A stretch of DNA of 64,000 nucleotides from Streptomyces griseocarneus (GTDB lineage Bacteria > Actinomycetota > Actinomycetes > Streptomycetales > Streptomycetaceae). Shown piece by piece: positions 53,401 to 61,307 of the stretch. A program made the position numbers and the translations under genes. The DNA lies in the NCBI RefSeq assembly GCF_014655595.1, contig NZ_BNBL01000015.1, forward strand, positions 62,001-126,000, in the 5' to 3' direction. A model generated the notes under the pieces. The model saw nothing but the letters and a program-made list of their open reading frames with translations. It searched no databases and was not told where the DNA came from. How positions within the stretch are numbered: position 1 is the stretch's first letter; every line of letters starts with the position of its first letter.

Positions 53401-54111
53401 GGCGAAGCGTCGCTTGGCCATCTCCTCGAAGTTCAGGTCGGCCTGTCCGGCGGCGTCCCGCAGCCGGACGGGCACGGGCACGGCGCCCTGCCGGGCCAGC
53501 AGCTCGGTGAGCTGCACCATCACCGCGGTCTTCCCGGTGCCCACCCCGCCGACCAGCAGATACGGCCGACGCGTGGCGCGGTCGCGCAGCCGCTCGGCGA
53601 TGACCTGGGCGATCTCCTGGCGCCCGACGACCTGGCCGGTGTTCGGCCCGGCCGTGGGGACCAGGGTGCGGGGACTTCTGCGCGCTCTGGCGAGGTACCG
53701 GTGCTTGGTGTAGCCGTACCAGACGAACAGGAAGATGGTGGCGGCGGCCCCGGCGGTGAGGACGGGCCCCACGAAGCGCAGGATGGCCTCCAGCCCCGTG
53801 GTCCTCGTCACCCACTTCTCGAACGCGGTCGTGCCGTGGAAGACGCCGTAGAGACCCTCGGCGCACCAGGCGAGGACGAGCAGGCCGGCCGCCACGGACA
53901 ACGCCCTCGCGAAGCTGGTGTAGGAACCCCACCGACGCCACTTCGCGGGCCGGGTGCGCTCCCGGCGCACCTCCCGGCGAAGCGTCAGACCGTGCCGGAA
54001 CGATTGCGCCGTACACCGACTGCGGGCCGCCGCCCGGCGCACCCGCAGCCCCGCCACGGGAACCCTGCCCGGCCGCTCCTTGCCGGGCGGACGCCGGACC
54101 ACCTTCGTCAT
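50485..54111 (-). CDS. Membrane-anchored NACHT/STAND-type NTPase
   Basis: 1208 aa from the ATG at 54109-54111 behind GGAGGGAGGAGGGG. The basic N terminus (about 1-60) is followed by two membrane helices (about 68-88 and 111-134). Then comes the NTPase domain with LLVGGVGTGKTAVMVQLTE (Walker A, near 188-195), KPVVIADGLEEALLDEQL (Walker B with the NACHT-like extra acid) and LVIASRPHSPLEGTRAAII (sensor). The remaining 750 residues are helical repeats without a recognised effector. NACHT NTPases are sensors in prokaryotic signalling and phage defence; this one lacks a visible effector domain, so the membrane part may be the output. It is a single-gene unit. Confidence 0.8.
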   Translation of the reverse strand: MTKVVRRPPGKERPGRVPVAGLRVRRAAARSRCTAQSFRHGLTLRREVRRERTRPAKWRRWGSYTSFARALSVAAGLLVLAWCAEGLYGVFHGTTAFEKWVTRTTGLEAILRFVGPVLTAGAAATIFLFVWYGYTKHRYLARARRSPRTLVPTAGPNTGQVVGRQEIAQVIAERLRDRATRRPYLLVGGVGTGKTAVMVQLTELLARQGAVPVPVRLRDAAGQADLNFEEMAKRRFAEEAPQGILARSKNDKVWQQLLADDKPVVIADGLEEALLDEQLQDDRDNIIRRAIDRAYEEKLPLVIASRPHSPLEGTRAAIIELEPLSEEAALHFVEAQAPEADERRLDWIVETAEVTESPLYLQIARELHDHGVLERDRPQTDRRRLDTRSWDRSTLRLWLLETWEQALAEGRLRQEVVLSPQDRRDTIEVVSALACVGLLQDKLEVGFTDLLGEQVRPTPVHRAGAEAERLWKRVRNFDPTGRRGNALSEWQREQIWSSLCGRVSSEERRSLLGGTVSQRQAALARCVANADALRLVEGFEKKVRFPHSILQVYFGFRALHELGEDRANELVDQALQPPGPGRELLIALVLLSRRCAAEAVAPEAGVTAAVKKDLRQRYRRLMLNGRPLAPRLCRAAGRRADPKALDIYAAALEIESVAERPEHLDEITGTLVGRWHDIKGDARTLDEAKLGCVKQLGAALRTAAGRTDTTPLYTKLFKLGITETSYSIRMAVSQEFGNGGDPAFAMIRPWIHDINRDPMEEYIRRIEAADEVQRRRFDAWAAEMQKAAGTEGSSRAAHEEHVARLYRARHVIVQEHRQQRVDVWREFVMRAWALPMLLGSVSDGLRDEARSRLMLWLRHLDPKYTDGRPDLPLSLENALAQGFKYAANRRKRHPFTYPGGRADLIRQAETMLRQTRCWYAQLCLLHALCLWELPDTAARHKGLDGQGRQRAEGSAEWTAGWGAEGNGLWKSGETRPATAVQSVERWLSMAGTNHTVTAHAAVDGRAPRQPLHPFVAEAGDLAALALESGRPERFMWIDEKGVADTIGSRSSGRQRYRKHNLWIPPSTGWVALDARAQRLVAEVLVLLNLIERDGHPDEVEDRLAASSRPGTGLPPCMTTDRTPLHPELTAGSSGPPAPGTTCLPSCVFQFCPYPPRGTRPRSEIREPFCRQQQVLLRRRVRRRTPDWAGMRAPELHGFWEAMAHRLRG

Positions 54112-54354
54112 CGCCCCTCCTCCCTCCAGGTGTCTCGGCAAAGGGAAGGGAAGGGGAGCGCGGACGTCATACGGTCCGGTTTCCATCGAACCACGCGCCC
54201 GGTACGGCGCAACCCGGTGGGCCGCGGGGAGGCGCCGGCCCGGTGGCGGACCGCCGGGAAGCGGCGTCAGGCCGTGCTGCCGGGGTCGGCTACGTGCTGA
54301 TCGTCGCCTCGAAGCCGGCGGAACGGTGGCTGCCGATCCGGATGCTCGAGGTCA

Positions 54355-54395
54355 GGATCGGATCCGGATCCGGATCGGGATCGGATCCGGATCGG
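54355..54395. repeat. GGATC(C)-based short tandem repeat
   Basis: Seven overlapping GGATC units form an (ATCCGG)n-like tract ending two bases before the stop codon of the minus-strand gene at 54397. It would be transcribed in that gene's 3' end and can fold on itself. It could act as a terminator or be a slippage tract. Confidence 0.6.
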
Positions 54396-54396
54396 C

Positions 54397-55443
54397 TCAG
54401 AGCGTCGTGCCGTCGGGGAGTTCCTTCTTCGCGTTGACCACGGCCCGCTTGATGACCACGGTCTCGGAGGTGACGGCGCCGGGTTCGAGGCCCCGATACG
54501 GCTTGACCAGCACGTCGCGCTGGCCGAGGTACTCATAGGTGTTCCTGTCGAAGATCCACTCCTGGCGGCTGTTGGGCCCGGTGTGAGTGATCGCGACGCC
54601 GGTCCGGCCGGTCGCGTCGACGGCCTTGTCCACGAGCGTGACGCCCGGGATCTTGGCAGCCGCTTTGAACAGTGCGGCGCTGATCCGCGGCGTTGCGATC
54701 TGCTCCTCCAACAGCTGGCCTATCTCCCCGAACGCCGTCCAGTCGGCCTGCGGGTCGCCCATCCTGCCCCACCGGTAGAGGCGCTTGAGCAGGGCGTCGG
54801 GGTCGGTGGGGAGCGACTTGACGCTGTTGTAGGAGCCCCGGTCGGTGACTTCGTCGGCAGAGTCGAGGTCGAGGTCCTCACCGTTCTTGTCCATGAATTC
54901 ATGGCCGGGCTCATAGATGAAACTCTTGAGGCCGTCGGGCGAGTGCCAGACCTGGCGCGAGCGCAGCGGAGTCACCACGAGCTTCTCCTTGCCGCCCGCC
55001 CTGTCGACCCGCCCGCCCCTCACCTTGCTCTCCACGTAGATGTACTGGTCCTGCCGGGGCTCCAGGGCCGGCTGCCGTGCCGCCGCGAGTGAGATGCGGT
55101 CGACGGTCGCCGACAGTCCTATGGTGGTGCCGGGTTCCAACTTCGCGTCGGCCTTCGGCGGGCGGGTGTCCGTACCCGAGGTACCCGAGGTACCTGAGCC
55201 GTCCGGGGCGACGATCACGGCGCCCGCCATCACGGCTGCGGCGGCCGGGAGCGCGATCCAGGCCGTGCGGCGCGCACGGGAGCGCGGCGCGCACGGGGCG
55301 GTCCGGTGTGCCTCGGCCCACAGGGCCTCTTCGAGCAGGTCCTGCCGGGCCTCCGGCAGGACGGTCTCGACCTGCCGGGGGAGCAGGAGGTCGAAGTCGC
55401 CGAGGTCGAGCGGCGCTTGGGGCCGCCGGGAGATACGCATCAT
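54397..55443 (-). CDS. CU044_5270-type membrane protein, ECF sigma partner
   Basis: 348 aa. The N-terminal cytosolic stretch is about 60 residues (MRISRRPQAPLDLGDFDLLL), then one membrane helix near 65-85 (AWIALPAAAAVMAGAVIV) and an extracellular domain containing RQDQYIYVESKVRGGRVD, RQVWHSPDGLKSFIYEPG and GVAITHTGPNSRQEWIFDRN. This is the CU044_5270 family, almost always encoded beside an ECF sigma factor, suggesting an anti-sigma or sensor role. The start overlaps the sigma-factor stop (ATGA). Confidence 0.85.
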   Translation of the reverse strand: MMRISRRPQAPLDLGDFDLLLPRQVETVLPEARQDLLEEALWAEAHRTAPCAPRSRARRTAWIALPAAAAVMAGAVIVAPDGSGTSGTSGTDTRPPKADAKLEPGTTIGLSATVDRISLAAARQPALEPRQDQYIYVESKVRGGRVDRAGGKEKLVVTPLRSRQVWHSPDGLKSFIYEPGHEFMDKNGEDLDLDSADEVTDRGSYNSVKSLPTDPDALLKRLYRWGRMGDPQADWTAFGEIGQLLEEQIATPRISAALFKAAAKIPGVTLVDKAVDATGRTGVAITHTGPNSRQEWIFDRNTYEYLGQRDVLVKPYRGLEPGAVTSETVVIKRAVVNAKKELPDGTTL

Positions 55444-56102
55444 CGGTTCCACTTCTCGTTCGGCCGGTTCAGGTGCAGGTGGAAGTGCTCGGGCCGCCGC
55501 CGGGCCGCCGTCTCGTCGGCGTGCTGCCGGAGCTCGTGTTCGGCGAGCTTGCGCAGGCGCTCGCGGGCCCGGAACAGCCGCGACCGTACGGTGCCGACGG
55601 CCACGCCCAGGGCCTCGGCCGCTTCCGCATAGCTCAGGCCGGACCAGACGCAGAGGGTGACGACCTCGCGCTCCGACCGGCGCAGCTTCCCCAGGGCGTT
55701 CTTCGCGGCGGTGAGCTGTTCGGCGTCCGCCATCCTGCCCACCACTTCACCCGCGATGTCCGGCACGGCTTCCTTGGCGGGCATGCGGGCCAGGGCCTTC
55801 TCATGGCGGCGGGCGGCACGGTTGGTGTTGCGCTGGACGTTCACCGCGATGCCCATCAGCCAGGCCTTCGCGCCGTCCGGCTCCTCGGGAAGCTTGGCGC
55901 GGAGGCGCCAGGCCTCCAGGAACGTGAGCGAAACGACGTCCTCGGCGGTGGCCCAGTCGCCGGTGGCGCGGATGGCGTAGCGATGGACGATCTGGGCGTG
56001 TGAGCGGAAGAGATGGCGGAAGGAATCCGGGTCGCCGTCCCTGATGCGGGTGTGTATTGACGTCACGTCTTGATATGTCCGGTGGGAGGTGCGGGTTCCC
56101 AT
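55440..56102 (-). CDS. ECF RNA polymerase sigma factor
   Basis: 220 aa. Region 2 reads SFRHLFRSHAQIVHRYAIRA and DWATAEDVVSLTFLEAWRLR, region 4 reads LRRSEREVVTLCVWSGLSYA and GVAVGTVRSRLFRARERLRK. It should direct RNA polymerase to a small regulon and is translationally coupled to the downstream membrane partner. I chose the ATG at 56100-56102; the ribosome site is weak and a GTG at 56064-56066 is an alternative start nearer the usual length. Confidence 0.9.
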   Translation of the reverse strand: MGTRTSHRTYQDVTSIHTRIRDGDPDSFRHLFRSHAQIVHRYAIRATGDWATAEDVVSLTFLEAWRLRAKLPEEPDGAKAWLMGIAVNVQRNTNRAARRHEKALARMPAKEAVPDIAGEVVGRMADAEQLTAAKNALGKLRRSEREVVTLCVWSGLSYAEAAEALGVAVGTVRSRLFRARERLRKLAEHELRQHADETAARRRPEHFHLHLNRPNEKWNR

Positions 56103-56162
56103 GATGTGGGTCACACGACGGTACGGCCTCCCCGTCAGCAGGGCGCGTGCGCCCGCTCGTGG

Positions 56163-56411
56163 TCACCGAGGCCGGTAGGCGGTGGCCGGCACGGAGACGG
56201 TGGCCTGGTCGGGCAGGAGGCCGTCACCGTCCAGGTCTGCAGGGCTCAGGTGGCGTGCGCTCGGCGTCATCCCCACCAGGTCGAGGGCCTCCAGCCTGGT
56301 CAAGGACGTGACGTACTCGACCGGCTCGGTACAGGTGGCCTCGAAGAAGGGGACCAGCGCCCGGTGCAGGCGCTGCTCCTTGGCCGGGTCGACCGGCGGA
56401 AAGACATTCAC
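56163..56411 (-). pseudogene. C-terminal fragment of an rRNA guanine methyltransferase-like protein
   Basis: The frame NVFPPVDPAKEQRLHRALVP, EYVTSLTRLEALDLVGMTPS, ARHLSPADLDGDGL matches the C terminus of RlmA-type 23S rRNA (guanine-N1) methyltransferases as I remember them. The SAM-binding N-terminal two thirds are absent. The fragment sits six bases downstream of the methyltransferase gene at 56418 on the same strand. Confidence 0.65.
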
Positions 56412-56417
56412 CCCTGC

Positions 56418-57542
56418 TCAGGGGGTGTACGGTCCGTGCTCTGGACGACCCGCCCACACGAACTGCGCCTCGGCAGTGACGGTCATCCCAAAGTCCCACA
56501 GCTCCGGTCGGCCACGGGCTTCCCAGTGGTCCCAGCCCTCGGAGGTTTCTGCCCAGACGTCACGCGGCCCGCCTCCTGTCACCAAGGCTGTCCCGTCGGA
56601 TTGAGGCACGGCACATGCCCAGGACGAGGCGCCATCGTGCACGTTCACCGCGACGCCGCCGTCGACCGGCGTGGTGGTCACCCGCAGGTGGGGGTGGCTG
56701 ACCCGCACGGCGAACAGCAGGTGCCGCTCGGCGAAGAGCGCAAGGTCTCGGTGCACCGTCGCCTTTCGCGACACCGGGGCCTCGGCTTGGACTGCGTGGA
56801 ATGCGAGGCCCTGGTCGACGCCGCGCGCCGGCATGAAGGTGGCAAGGCCCTGTACCCAACCGACGGCCGCCCGGCCGTCGTCGGAAACCGTCAGTGCCAC
56901 GTGTCCCAGGCGCCCCCAGGGGGTGACGATCCGCCCCCCGGGCCGTGTCTGCTCCACCCATGCCCAGGGCACCCGCTCGACAGCGTAGGTGGCGATCACC
57001 CGGTCGAAGGGGGCACGGTCCGCGGCGCCCCGGGCCGCGTCCCCGGTGCGCACCTCCACGTCCAGCCCGGCCTGCTTCAGCCGTACGGCCGCGGCGTCGG
57101 CCAGTTCGGGGTCGATCTCCACGCTGACCACGAGATCGGCCCGCCGGGCGAGAAGGCCGGCGTTCCATCCGGCCCCGGTACCCAGCTCCAGGACCCGGTG
57201 CCCTTCCTCGAGCATGAGGGAGTCGAGCATGTCGGCGACGACTGCAGTACAGGAGATGCTGGAGGAGGGCAGGCCGTCGATCTCACTGATCTGCGTGTTG
57301 GTCGCCTCGTACGGGCTTGCCGGGTAGACGGCATCCGCCCACTCCCAGAGGTCCTTGGCCCGGTCCACCGCTGCGTACGCGGAGACTCCGTCCCATACGA
57401 AGACCCGGTCCGGCGCGAACCGGTCACGGGGCAGACCCAGGACGGCCGGGCGGATCCACGACGAGTCGCTGTCCGACGGCCACAATCCCTGAGCATCCAT
57501 GGCAGCCGTCAGCCGGCGCTGACACTCCTCCAGGCGCGGCAC
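56418..57542 (-). CDS. Protein-L-isoaspartate-type O-methyltransferase
   Basis: I chose the GTG complementary to 57540-57542, five bases after the stop of the short ORF upstream; an ATG at 57500 is possible. Of its 374 aa, residues 90-260 are a PIMT-like methyltransferase: QISEIDGLPSSSISCTAVVA, EEGHRVLELGTGAGWNAGLL (SAM motif I), VVSVEIDPELADAAAVRL, DVEVRTGDAARGAADRAPFD and WVEQTRPGGRIVTPWGRLGH. The C-terminal 110 residues are an added domain, as in methyltransferases from RiPP clusters (FxLD and imiditide types). Such enzymes methylate Asp side chains, which collapse to aspartimide. Pairing with a tiny Asp-rich ORF is the reason to suspect a RiPP. Confidence 0.85.
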   Translation of the reverse strand: MPRLEECQRRLTAAMDAQGLWPSDSDSSWIRPAVLGLPRDRFAPDRVFVWDGVSAYAAVDRAKDLWEWADAVYPASPYEATNTQISEIDGLPSSSISCTAVVADMLDSLMLEEGHRVLELGTGAGWNAGLLARRADLVVSVEIDPELADAAAVRLKQAGLDVEVRTGDAARGAADRAPFDRVIATYAVERVPWAWVEQTRPGGRIVTPWGRLGHVALTVSDDGRAAVGWVQGLATFMPARGVDQGLAFHAVQAEAPVSRKATVHRDLALFAERHLLFAVRVSHPHLRVTTTPVDGGVAVNVHDGASSWACAVPQSDGTALVTGGGPRDVWAETSEGWDHWEARGRPELWDFGMTVTAEAQFVWAGRPEHGPYTP

Positions 57543-57547
57543 TGGCC

Positions 57548-57691
57548 CTACTTCCGGCGCTTGCCCGAGCCGGTGTCCGGCGAGGAGACCTGCCCGTCGG
57601 AGTTTCCCGGGGGCGGTGTCCCCCCGGACAACGGCGGATCCGGCTTCCGGTGCGCCCCATCGCCTCCGCTGTCCTTCTTGTCCTTCGTCAA
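57548..57691 (-). CDS. 47-aa Asp/Gly/Pro-rich candidate RiPP precursor
   Basis: A TTG start (complement of 57689-57691) sits six bases after AAGGAGG, a near-perfect ribosome site, and the stop is five bases before the methyltransferase GTG. The peptide starts MTKDKKDSGGDGAHRKPD and ends VSSPDTGSGKRRK. It has six Asp, two of them in Asp-Gly pairs (residues 11-12 and 32-33), the context most prone to aspartimide formation. It is hydrophilic with no Cys and no signal peptide. Tight coupling to the isoaspartate-type methyltransferase makes it the likely substrate. It is too short to be found by ORF-length filters. Confidence 0.65.
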   Translation of the reverse strand: MTKDKKDSGGDGAHRKPDPPLSGGTPPPGNSDGQVSSPDTGSGKRRK

Positions 57692-57901
57692 CGCCGGCCT
57701 CCTTCACCACACAGTGACGGAATATGCCCACTCGGTGAGTTGAGCGGTCCGACCGTAGCGGCGGCCCGACCTCGTGCGCCATACGGCGACGATGCCTTCG
57801 GGAGGAACGGCCGGAACCGCCGTGAAGACCCTGGGTGCGCCGGCCCGAGTCCGCTTCGCGTTCACGCCGCAACGGGCGCCGGGGCACGATCCCGCCGGCC
57901 G

Positions 57902-58570
57902 TTACGGGGTGCCGGTCGAGAGAATGCCCAGGGCGAACTTGTGTGTCCGGGCGGCCGCCTCGTCAACGGGCACGTGCTTGCCGTCCGGCGGGAAGAAGTC
58001 GACGACGCCGATCGCGCCGTAGTTCGCCCAGAAGCAGGTCGTCATGGGGAAGGTGTCGGAGACGTTCTGCCGGCACTTCAGCACCAGGTCCTTGGTGGTG
58101 AAGGACTTGGGCTCGCCGACCGGGGTCCGGCCGTAGCCCTTCTCCAGGTGCATGGTGTGCTCGAAGACCTTGTCCAGCGAGGCGGCGGGGTCTGCGACCT
58201 TTTCGTACAGGGTCGTCCTGGTGGTGAAGTGCGGAACGGTCGCCTGTCTGCTGCCCTTGGTGAGCGTGATGCGTGACGCGCCGAAGCACGCGACCTTGTC
58301 CTCGTCGGAGATCTCGATCTCCTTGAGGTCGTCGTCTCCGTAGACGCCCATGTCCCTGTCGCTGCCGAAGCGGAAGCCGCCGTCTCCCTTATCACAGGTC
58401 AGGCCGTCCAGCGCGGGGACGTTCAGTTTCTTGTAGCGCGCTCCGTTGTCAGCGGCGAGCTTGTCCGCCTTCGGCAGGCCGCCCTTCTCGTCGCCGTCGC
58501 CGGAACCGCAGCCAGCCGCGAGTACGCCGGCGGCTATGACGGCGGCCAGAGCCCCCCACTTACTCTTCAT
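57902..58570 (-). CDS. Secreted lipoprotein
   Basis: 222 aa from the ATG at 58568-58570 behind GGGGGAAG. Signal peptide and lipobox are clear (ALAAVIAAGVLAAGCGSGDG, Cys acylated). The mature protein is acidic and has two cysteine pairs (LTCDKGDGG, ACFGASR, KCRQNVSD, TTCFWANY) likely to be disulfide-bonded. It has the composition of Streptomyces cell-surface lipoproteins of unknown function. It is a single-gene unit. Confidence 0.82.
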   Translation of the reverse strand: MKSKWGALAAVIAAGVLAAGCGSGDGDEKGGLPKADKLAADNGARYKKLNVPALDGLTCDKGDGGFRFGSDRDMGVYGDDDLKEIEISDEDKVACFGASRITLTKGSRQATVPHFTTRTTLYEKVADPAASLDKVFEHTMHLEKGYGRTPVGEPKSFTTKDLVLKCRQNVSDTFPMTTCFWANYGAIGVVDFFPPDGKHVPVDEAAARTHKFALGILSTGTP

Positions 58571-58602
58571 CGCAGACTTCCCCCTGGTAGCTCTGTCCTT
58601 GA

Positions 58603-58875
58603 TCACCAAGGAATCCTAGGGCCCAGAGATCGCACGCTCCGCAGTGGCGTCAGCAGTCTGCTGACGCTCTGCTGTATGCAGGGCGCGCCGATCCCGCGCG
58701 ACGCGGCGCCGGCAAGCCGGCGGGGGTCAGCGGCGAGCTCGGCGCGCGCCGGCCTGCTCAAGTGTCGCAAGGCCGCCCATCCTTGACGGTCGGCCCACAG
58801 GGTCTCGACATGCGCCGTGTCGAGGCCGGCGATCTGCCGGATCACGATCTCGACGGTGGCGTCCCAGTCCGCCAT
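58603..58875 (-). CDS. Possible small hypothetical protein
   Basis: An open frame of 90 codons starting MADWDATVEIVIRQIAGLD with a protein-like first half (TAHVETLWADRQGWAALRHL). The second half is low-complexity R/S/P and may not be translated. No strong ribosome site. It could be the N-terminal part of a truncated gene. Low confidence. Confidence 0.3.
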   Translation of the reverse strand: MADWDATVEIVIRQIAGLDTAHVETLWADRQGWAALRHLSRPARAELAADPRRLAGAASRGIGAPCIQQSVSRLLTPLRSVRSLGPRIPW

Positions 58876-59200
58876 CTCTTCAGCGGCCTGCAGATCCGGC
58901 AGTGCGTGACTGCCGAACGGTCGCATCACCGGCTCGTAGGAATCCGGCCCAGCAGGGAATCCGACACAGTGGAGCGCGCCACGGACCGCCAACCCACACC
59001 GCCCGGGCCCGTGGCACGCCCGGGTACTCCCCCGCGCTACCCGCTCGTACGGTCTCCGCGAAGGCGCCCGTCCAAGCTTGTCGTTTAATCAGTGGGGTCC
59101 GGTGAAGGGAGACGGGATGATGGGCTGATGAGCTCTGATTCCATGCCCGGCGCGATGGCTCCAGGGTGCAGGTCACTGTGCTGCCGCGACAACGGCCGTA

Positions 59201-59228
59201 CCCCATCCCCCATCCCCCATCCCCCATC
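59201..59228. repeat. Four tandem copies of CCCCATC
   Basis: CCCCATC is repeated four times without interruption 30 bp upstream of the ankyrin/HEAT gene. A heptameric slippage tract in a promoter or leader can vary expression. Confidence 0.85.
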
Positions 59229-59257
59229 TCTGAAAGGCTCCCCCACCCTCTGTGCGC

Positions 59258-60496
59258 ATGACCTCCCCTGAACACCCGCTCCTGACAGCTGTCCGCAACG
59301 GCGACACCAAGGCCGTGGCCGCCCTGATCCAGGAGGCGTACGGCACTACCCACGCGCGCGGCCCGCACGTCGCAGCCGCCCTGCGCCTGGCCGCGGACGC
59401 CCTCGACCACCGGGTTCTCGATGCCCTGCTGATGCGGGCCGACCTCGACGCGCTGGACCTGGACGGCATCGACGCCGACGGCCGCACGCCCCTGCTGCGC
59501 GCCGTCGACCGCGGCGCCCACGACATCGCCACCGCCCTGCTCTTCGCCGGGGCCGACCCCCGAGTCACGGACCGCGAGGGCCGCGACGCCCTCGCACTGG
59601 CCCGCCACTGGCACATCACCGGCACCGGAGCGGGGGTCCAACTGCGGACCGTGCGCGACGGCGACAGCGAGATCTGCCGCGAGCTGGTGATCGGCGGGCA
59701 GACCGTCCGCGACGGCCACACCGCGATCCTCACCCGCCTGGAACGGTGCTGCGGAATCGTCACGCCCTTCGCCGAACTGCTGGACCGGGTCATGGCCGAG
59801 CCCGAGGTCGACCACCCCGTGTGGGGAGCGGCCGTCGTCGAGGCCGCCGGACGCAAGGGCCCGGCACTGCAGCCCGTCTGGGACGCCGCCGCCGCTCTTC
59901 GCCACCACCCCGATCCGCTGGCACGCTACTTCGGCGCGGACGTGCTGCGCTGCATCGATCTCTTCGACGAAAGCGGCGAGGACGAGGAACCCCCCTTCGA
60001 CACCCTGCTCGTCGACCTCTTCCTCCCCTGGATGGAGCAGGAGGAGGACCCCCGCGTGATGCGGCCCCTGACCGGCGGACTGGCTGGCGCCATGGACCCC
60101 CGCGCCGAGAAGCCGCTGCTCGCCCTTACCCGTCACCCCGACGCCCAGGTCCGGTCCTGGGCGGTCGGCGGCCTGCAGTGGCAGGTCCAGCAGGCGAACG
60201 TCGATGCCCTGGCCGCCGTCCTGGCCTGCACCCGGGACCCGGACGCCCAGGTCCGGGAAGTCGCCTGCCGGACCCTCCTCCCGGCCCAGGCCGACGACCC
60301 TGCCCCTTGCGACGCCCTCGCCGCCTGCCTCTCCGACTCCGAAGAGGCCGTACGGGTCACCGCCGCGGTGCAGCTGGCTCTGCGCGACGACCATCGCGGT
60401 GACGCACTTCTCGAGGCCCTCGACGACACCGTCGACGAGACGTCGCCGTACTACTGGCCGCTGTACGACGTGTGGCGGCACCGCCGGGACTGGTGA
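59258..60496 (+). CDS. Ankyrin-repeat plus HEAT-repeat protein
   Basis: 412 aa from ATG 59258 (GTG 59252 is in frame). Residues 1-110 form ankyrin repeats (HPLLTAVRNGDTKAVAALI, DADGRTPLLRAVDRGAHDIA, ATALLFAGADPRVTDREGRD). Residues 150-400 are HEAT-like helical repeats (HPDAQVRSWAVGGLQWQVQQ, DPDAQVREVACRTLLPAQAD, DSEEAVRVTAAVQLALRDDH). Both are protein-interaction solenoids; no enzyme motif is present. It is cytosolic. A heptamer repeat lies just upstream of the start. Confidence 0.85.
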   Translation: MTSPEHPLLTAVRNGDTKAVAALIQEAYGTTHARGPHVAAALRLAADALDHRVLDALLMRADLDALDLDGIDADGRTPLLRAVDRGAHDIATALLFAGADPRVTDREGRDALALARHWHITGTGAGVQLRTVRDGDSEICRELVIGGQTVRDGHTAILTRLERCCGIVTPFAELLDRVMAEPEVDHPVWGAAVVEAAGRKGPALQPVWDAAAALRHHPDPLARYFGADVLRCIDLFDESGEDEEPPFDTLLVDLFLPWMEQEEDPRVMRPLTGGLAGAMDPRAEKPLLALTRHPDAQVRSWAVGGLQWQVQQANVDALAAVLACTRDPDAQVREVACRTLLPAQADDPAPCDALAACLSDSEEAVRVTAAVQLALRDDHRGDALLEALDDTVDETSPYYWPLYDVWRHRRDW

Positions 60497-60696
60497 GCCA
60501 GGACGGGTGAGCCGGGACCGGTGAGGGGCCGCCAAGGGCCGGCATCCGCCACTTCATCTCTGGTGGGGCCGGCGCCCGATGTCATTGCCGGAAGACAATC
60601 CGGCGCGTCCTCGGCCCGCGGGACGCCGGCCGCTGCTGACGGTGCGCGGGGCATACCAGCCCACCACCCGGTCGGCGGCGCCGTCGGGCCGGTGGC

Positions 60697-61305
60697 TCAG
60701 GCTGCCTGGTCCAGGTCCGACAGGAGCCCTGTCCGTACGGTGGCCGGGTCGGTGCCGAGCCGGCTCAGTACGTCCGCCGTCGCCCCGCCCCCGGCGTCCA
60801 GCACGCCCAGCAGGACGTGTTCGGTCCCGATGGAACGGTCCTTGCGCTCCAGGGCGGCCCGCAGCGATTGCTCCAGTGCCTTCTTGGCCTCGCGTTCGAA
60901 GGGGATGTGCGGCTTGCGGGCAGCCGGCGAGCCGCCCTTACGACCGCGCAGGAACCCGCGGCCCTCCTCCGCCGGGGGCGGCGGGGGCGTGTCCAGGGCG
61001 CCCGGCCCGAACACCTTCTCCGCCTGTCCGCGCACGGCCTCCAGGTCGATGCCGAAGGCGCGCAGCGCCTCCGCGTCCTCCTCGTCGAAGGGTGCTGCGG
61101 GCGTGCCCGCGGCCGACAGCGCACTGCGTAGCGCCTCGGGCGTGGCGCCCAGCCGGGCCAGGGTCGTCATGCCGGGGGCCCCGGACTGTGTGGCGACGCC
61201 GAGCAGCAGGTGCCCGGGGCCGATGCGCCCGTGCCCCAGTGCGCGTGCCTCTTCCTGCGCGGACACGATCGCCGCGCGGGCGTCCTTGGTGAACCGTTCG
61301 AACAT
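60697..61305 (-). CDS. Clp N-terminal-domain protein without ATPase domains
   Basis: 202 aa from the ATG at 61303-61305 (ribosome site AGGAGGGG). Two Clp-N repeats: MFERFTKDARAAIVSAQEEA, RIGPGHLLLGVATQSGAPGM and, after a Pro-rich linker, FEREAKKALEQSLRAALERK then SIGTEHVLLGVLDAGGGATA. It lacks any AAA module, so it may be an adaptor or decoy for ClpC-type chaperones, or a substrate-binding stub. It follows the helix-turn-helix gene after 2 bp on the same strand. Confidence 0.88.
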   Translation of the reverse strand: MFERFTKDARAAIVSAQEEARALGHGRIGPGHLLLGVATQSGAPGMTTLARLGATPEALRSALSAAGTPAAPFDEEDAEALRAFGIDLEAVRGQAEKVFGPGALDTPPPPPAEEGRGFLRGRKGGSPAARKPHIPFEREAKKALEQSLRAALERKDRSIGTEHVLLGVLDAGGGATADVLSRLGTDPATVRTGLLSDLDQAA

Positions 61306-61307
61306 GC

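Noticed and set aside
56418-57691. FxLD lanthipeptide cluster
   Set aside because: The methyltransferase resembles those of FxLD clusters, but no LanB/LanC-type gene or FxLD-containing precursor with Ser/Thr/Cys core is nearby.
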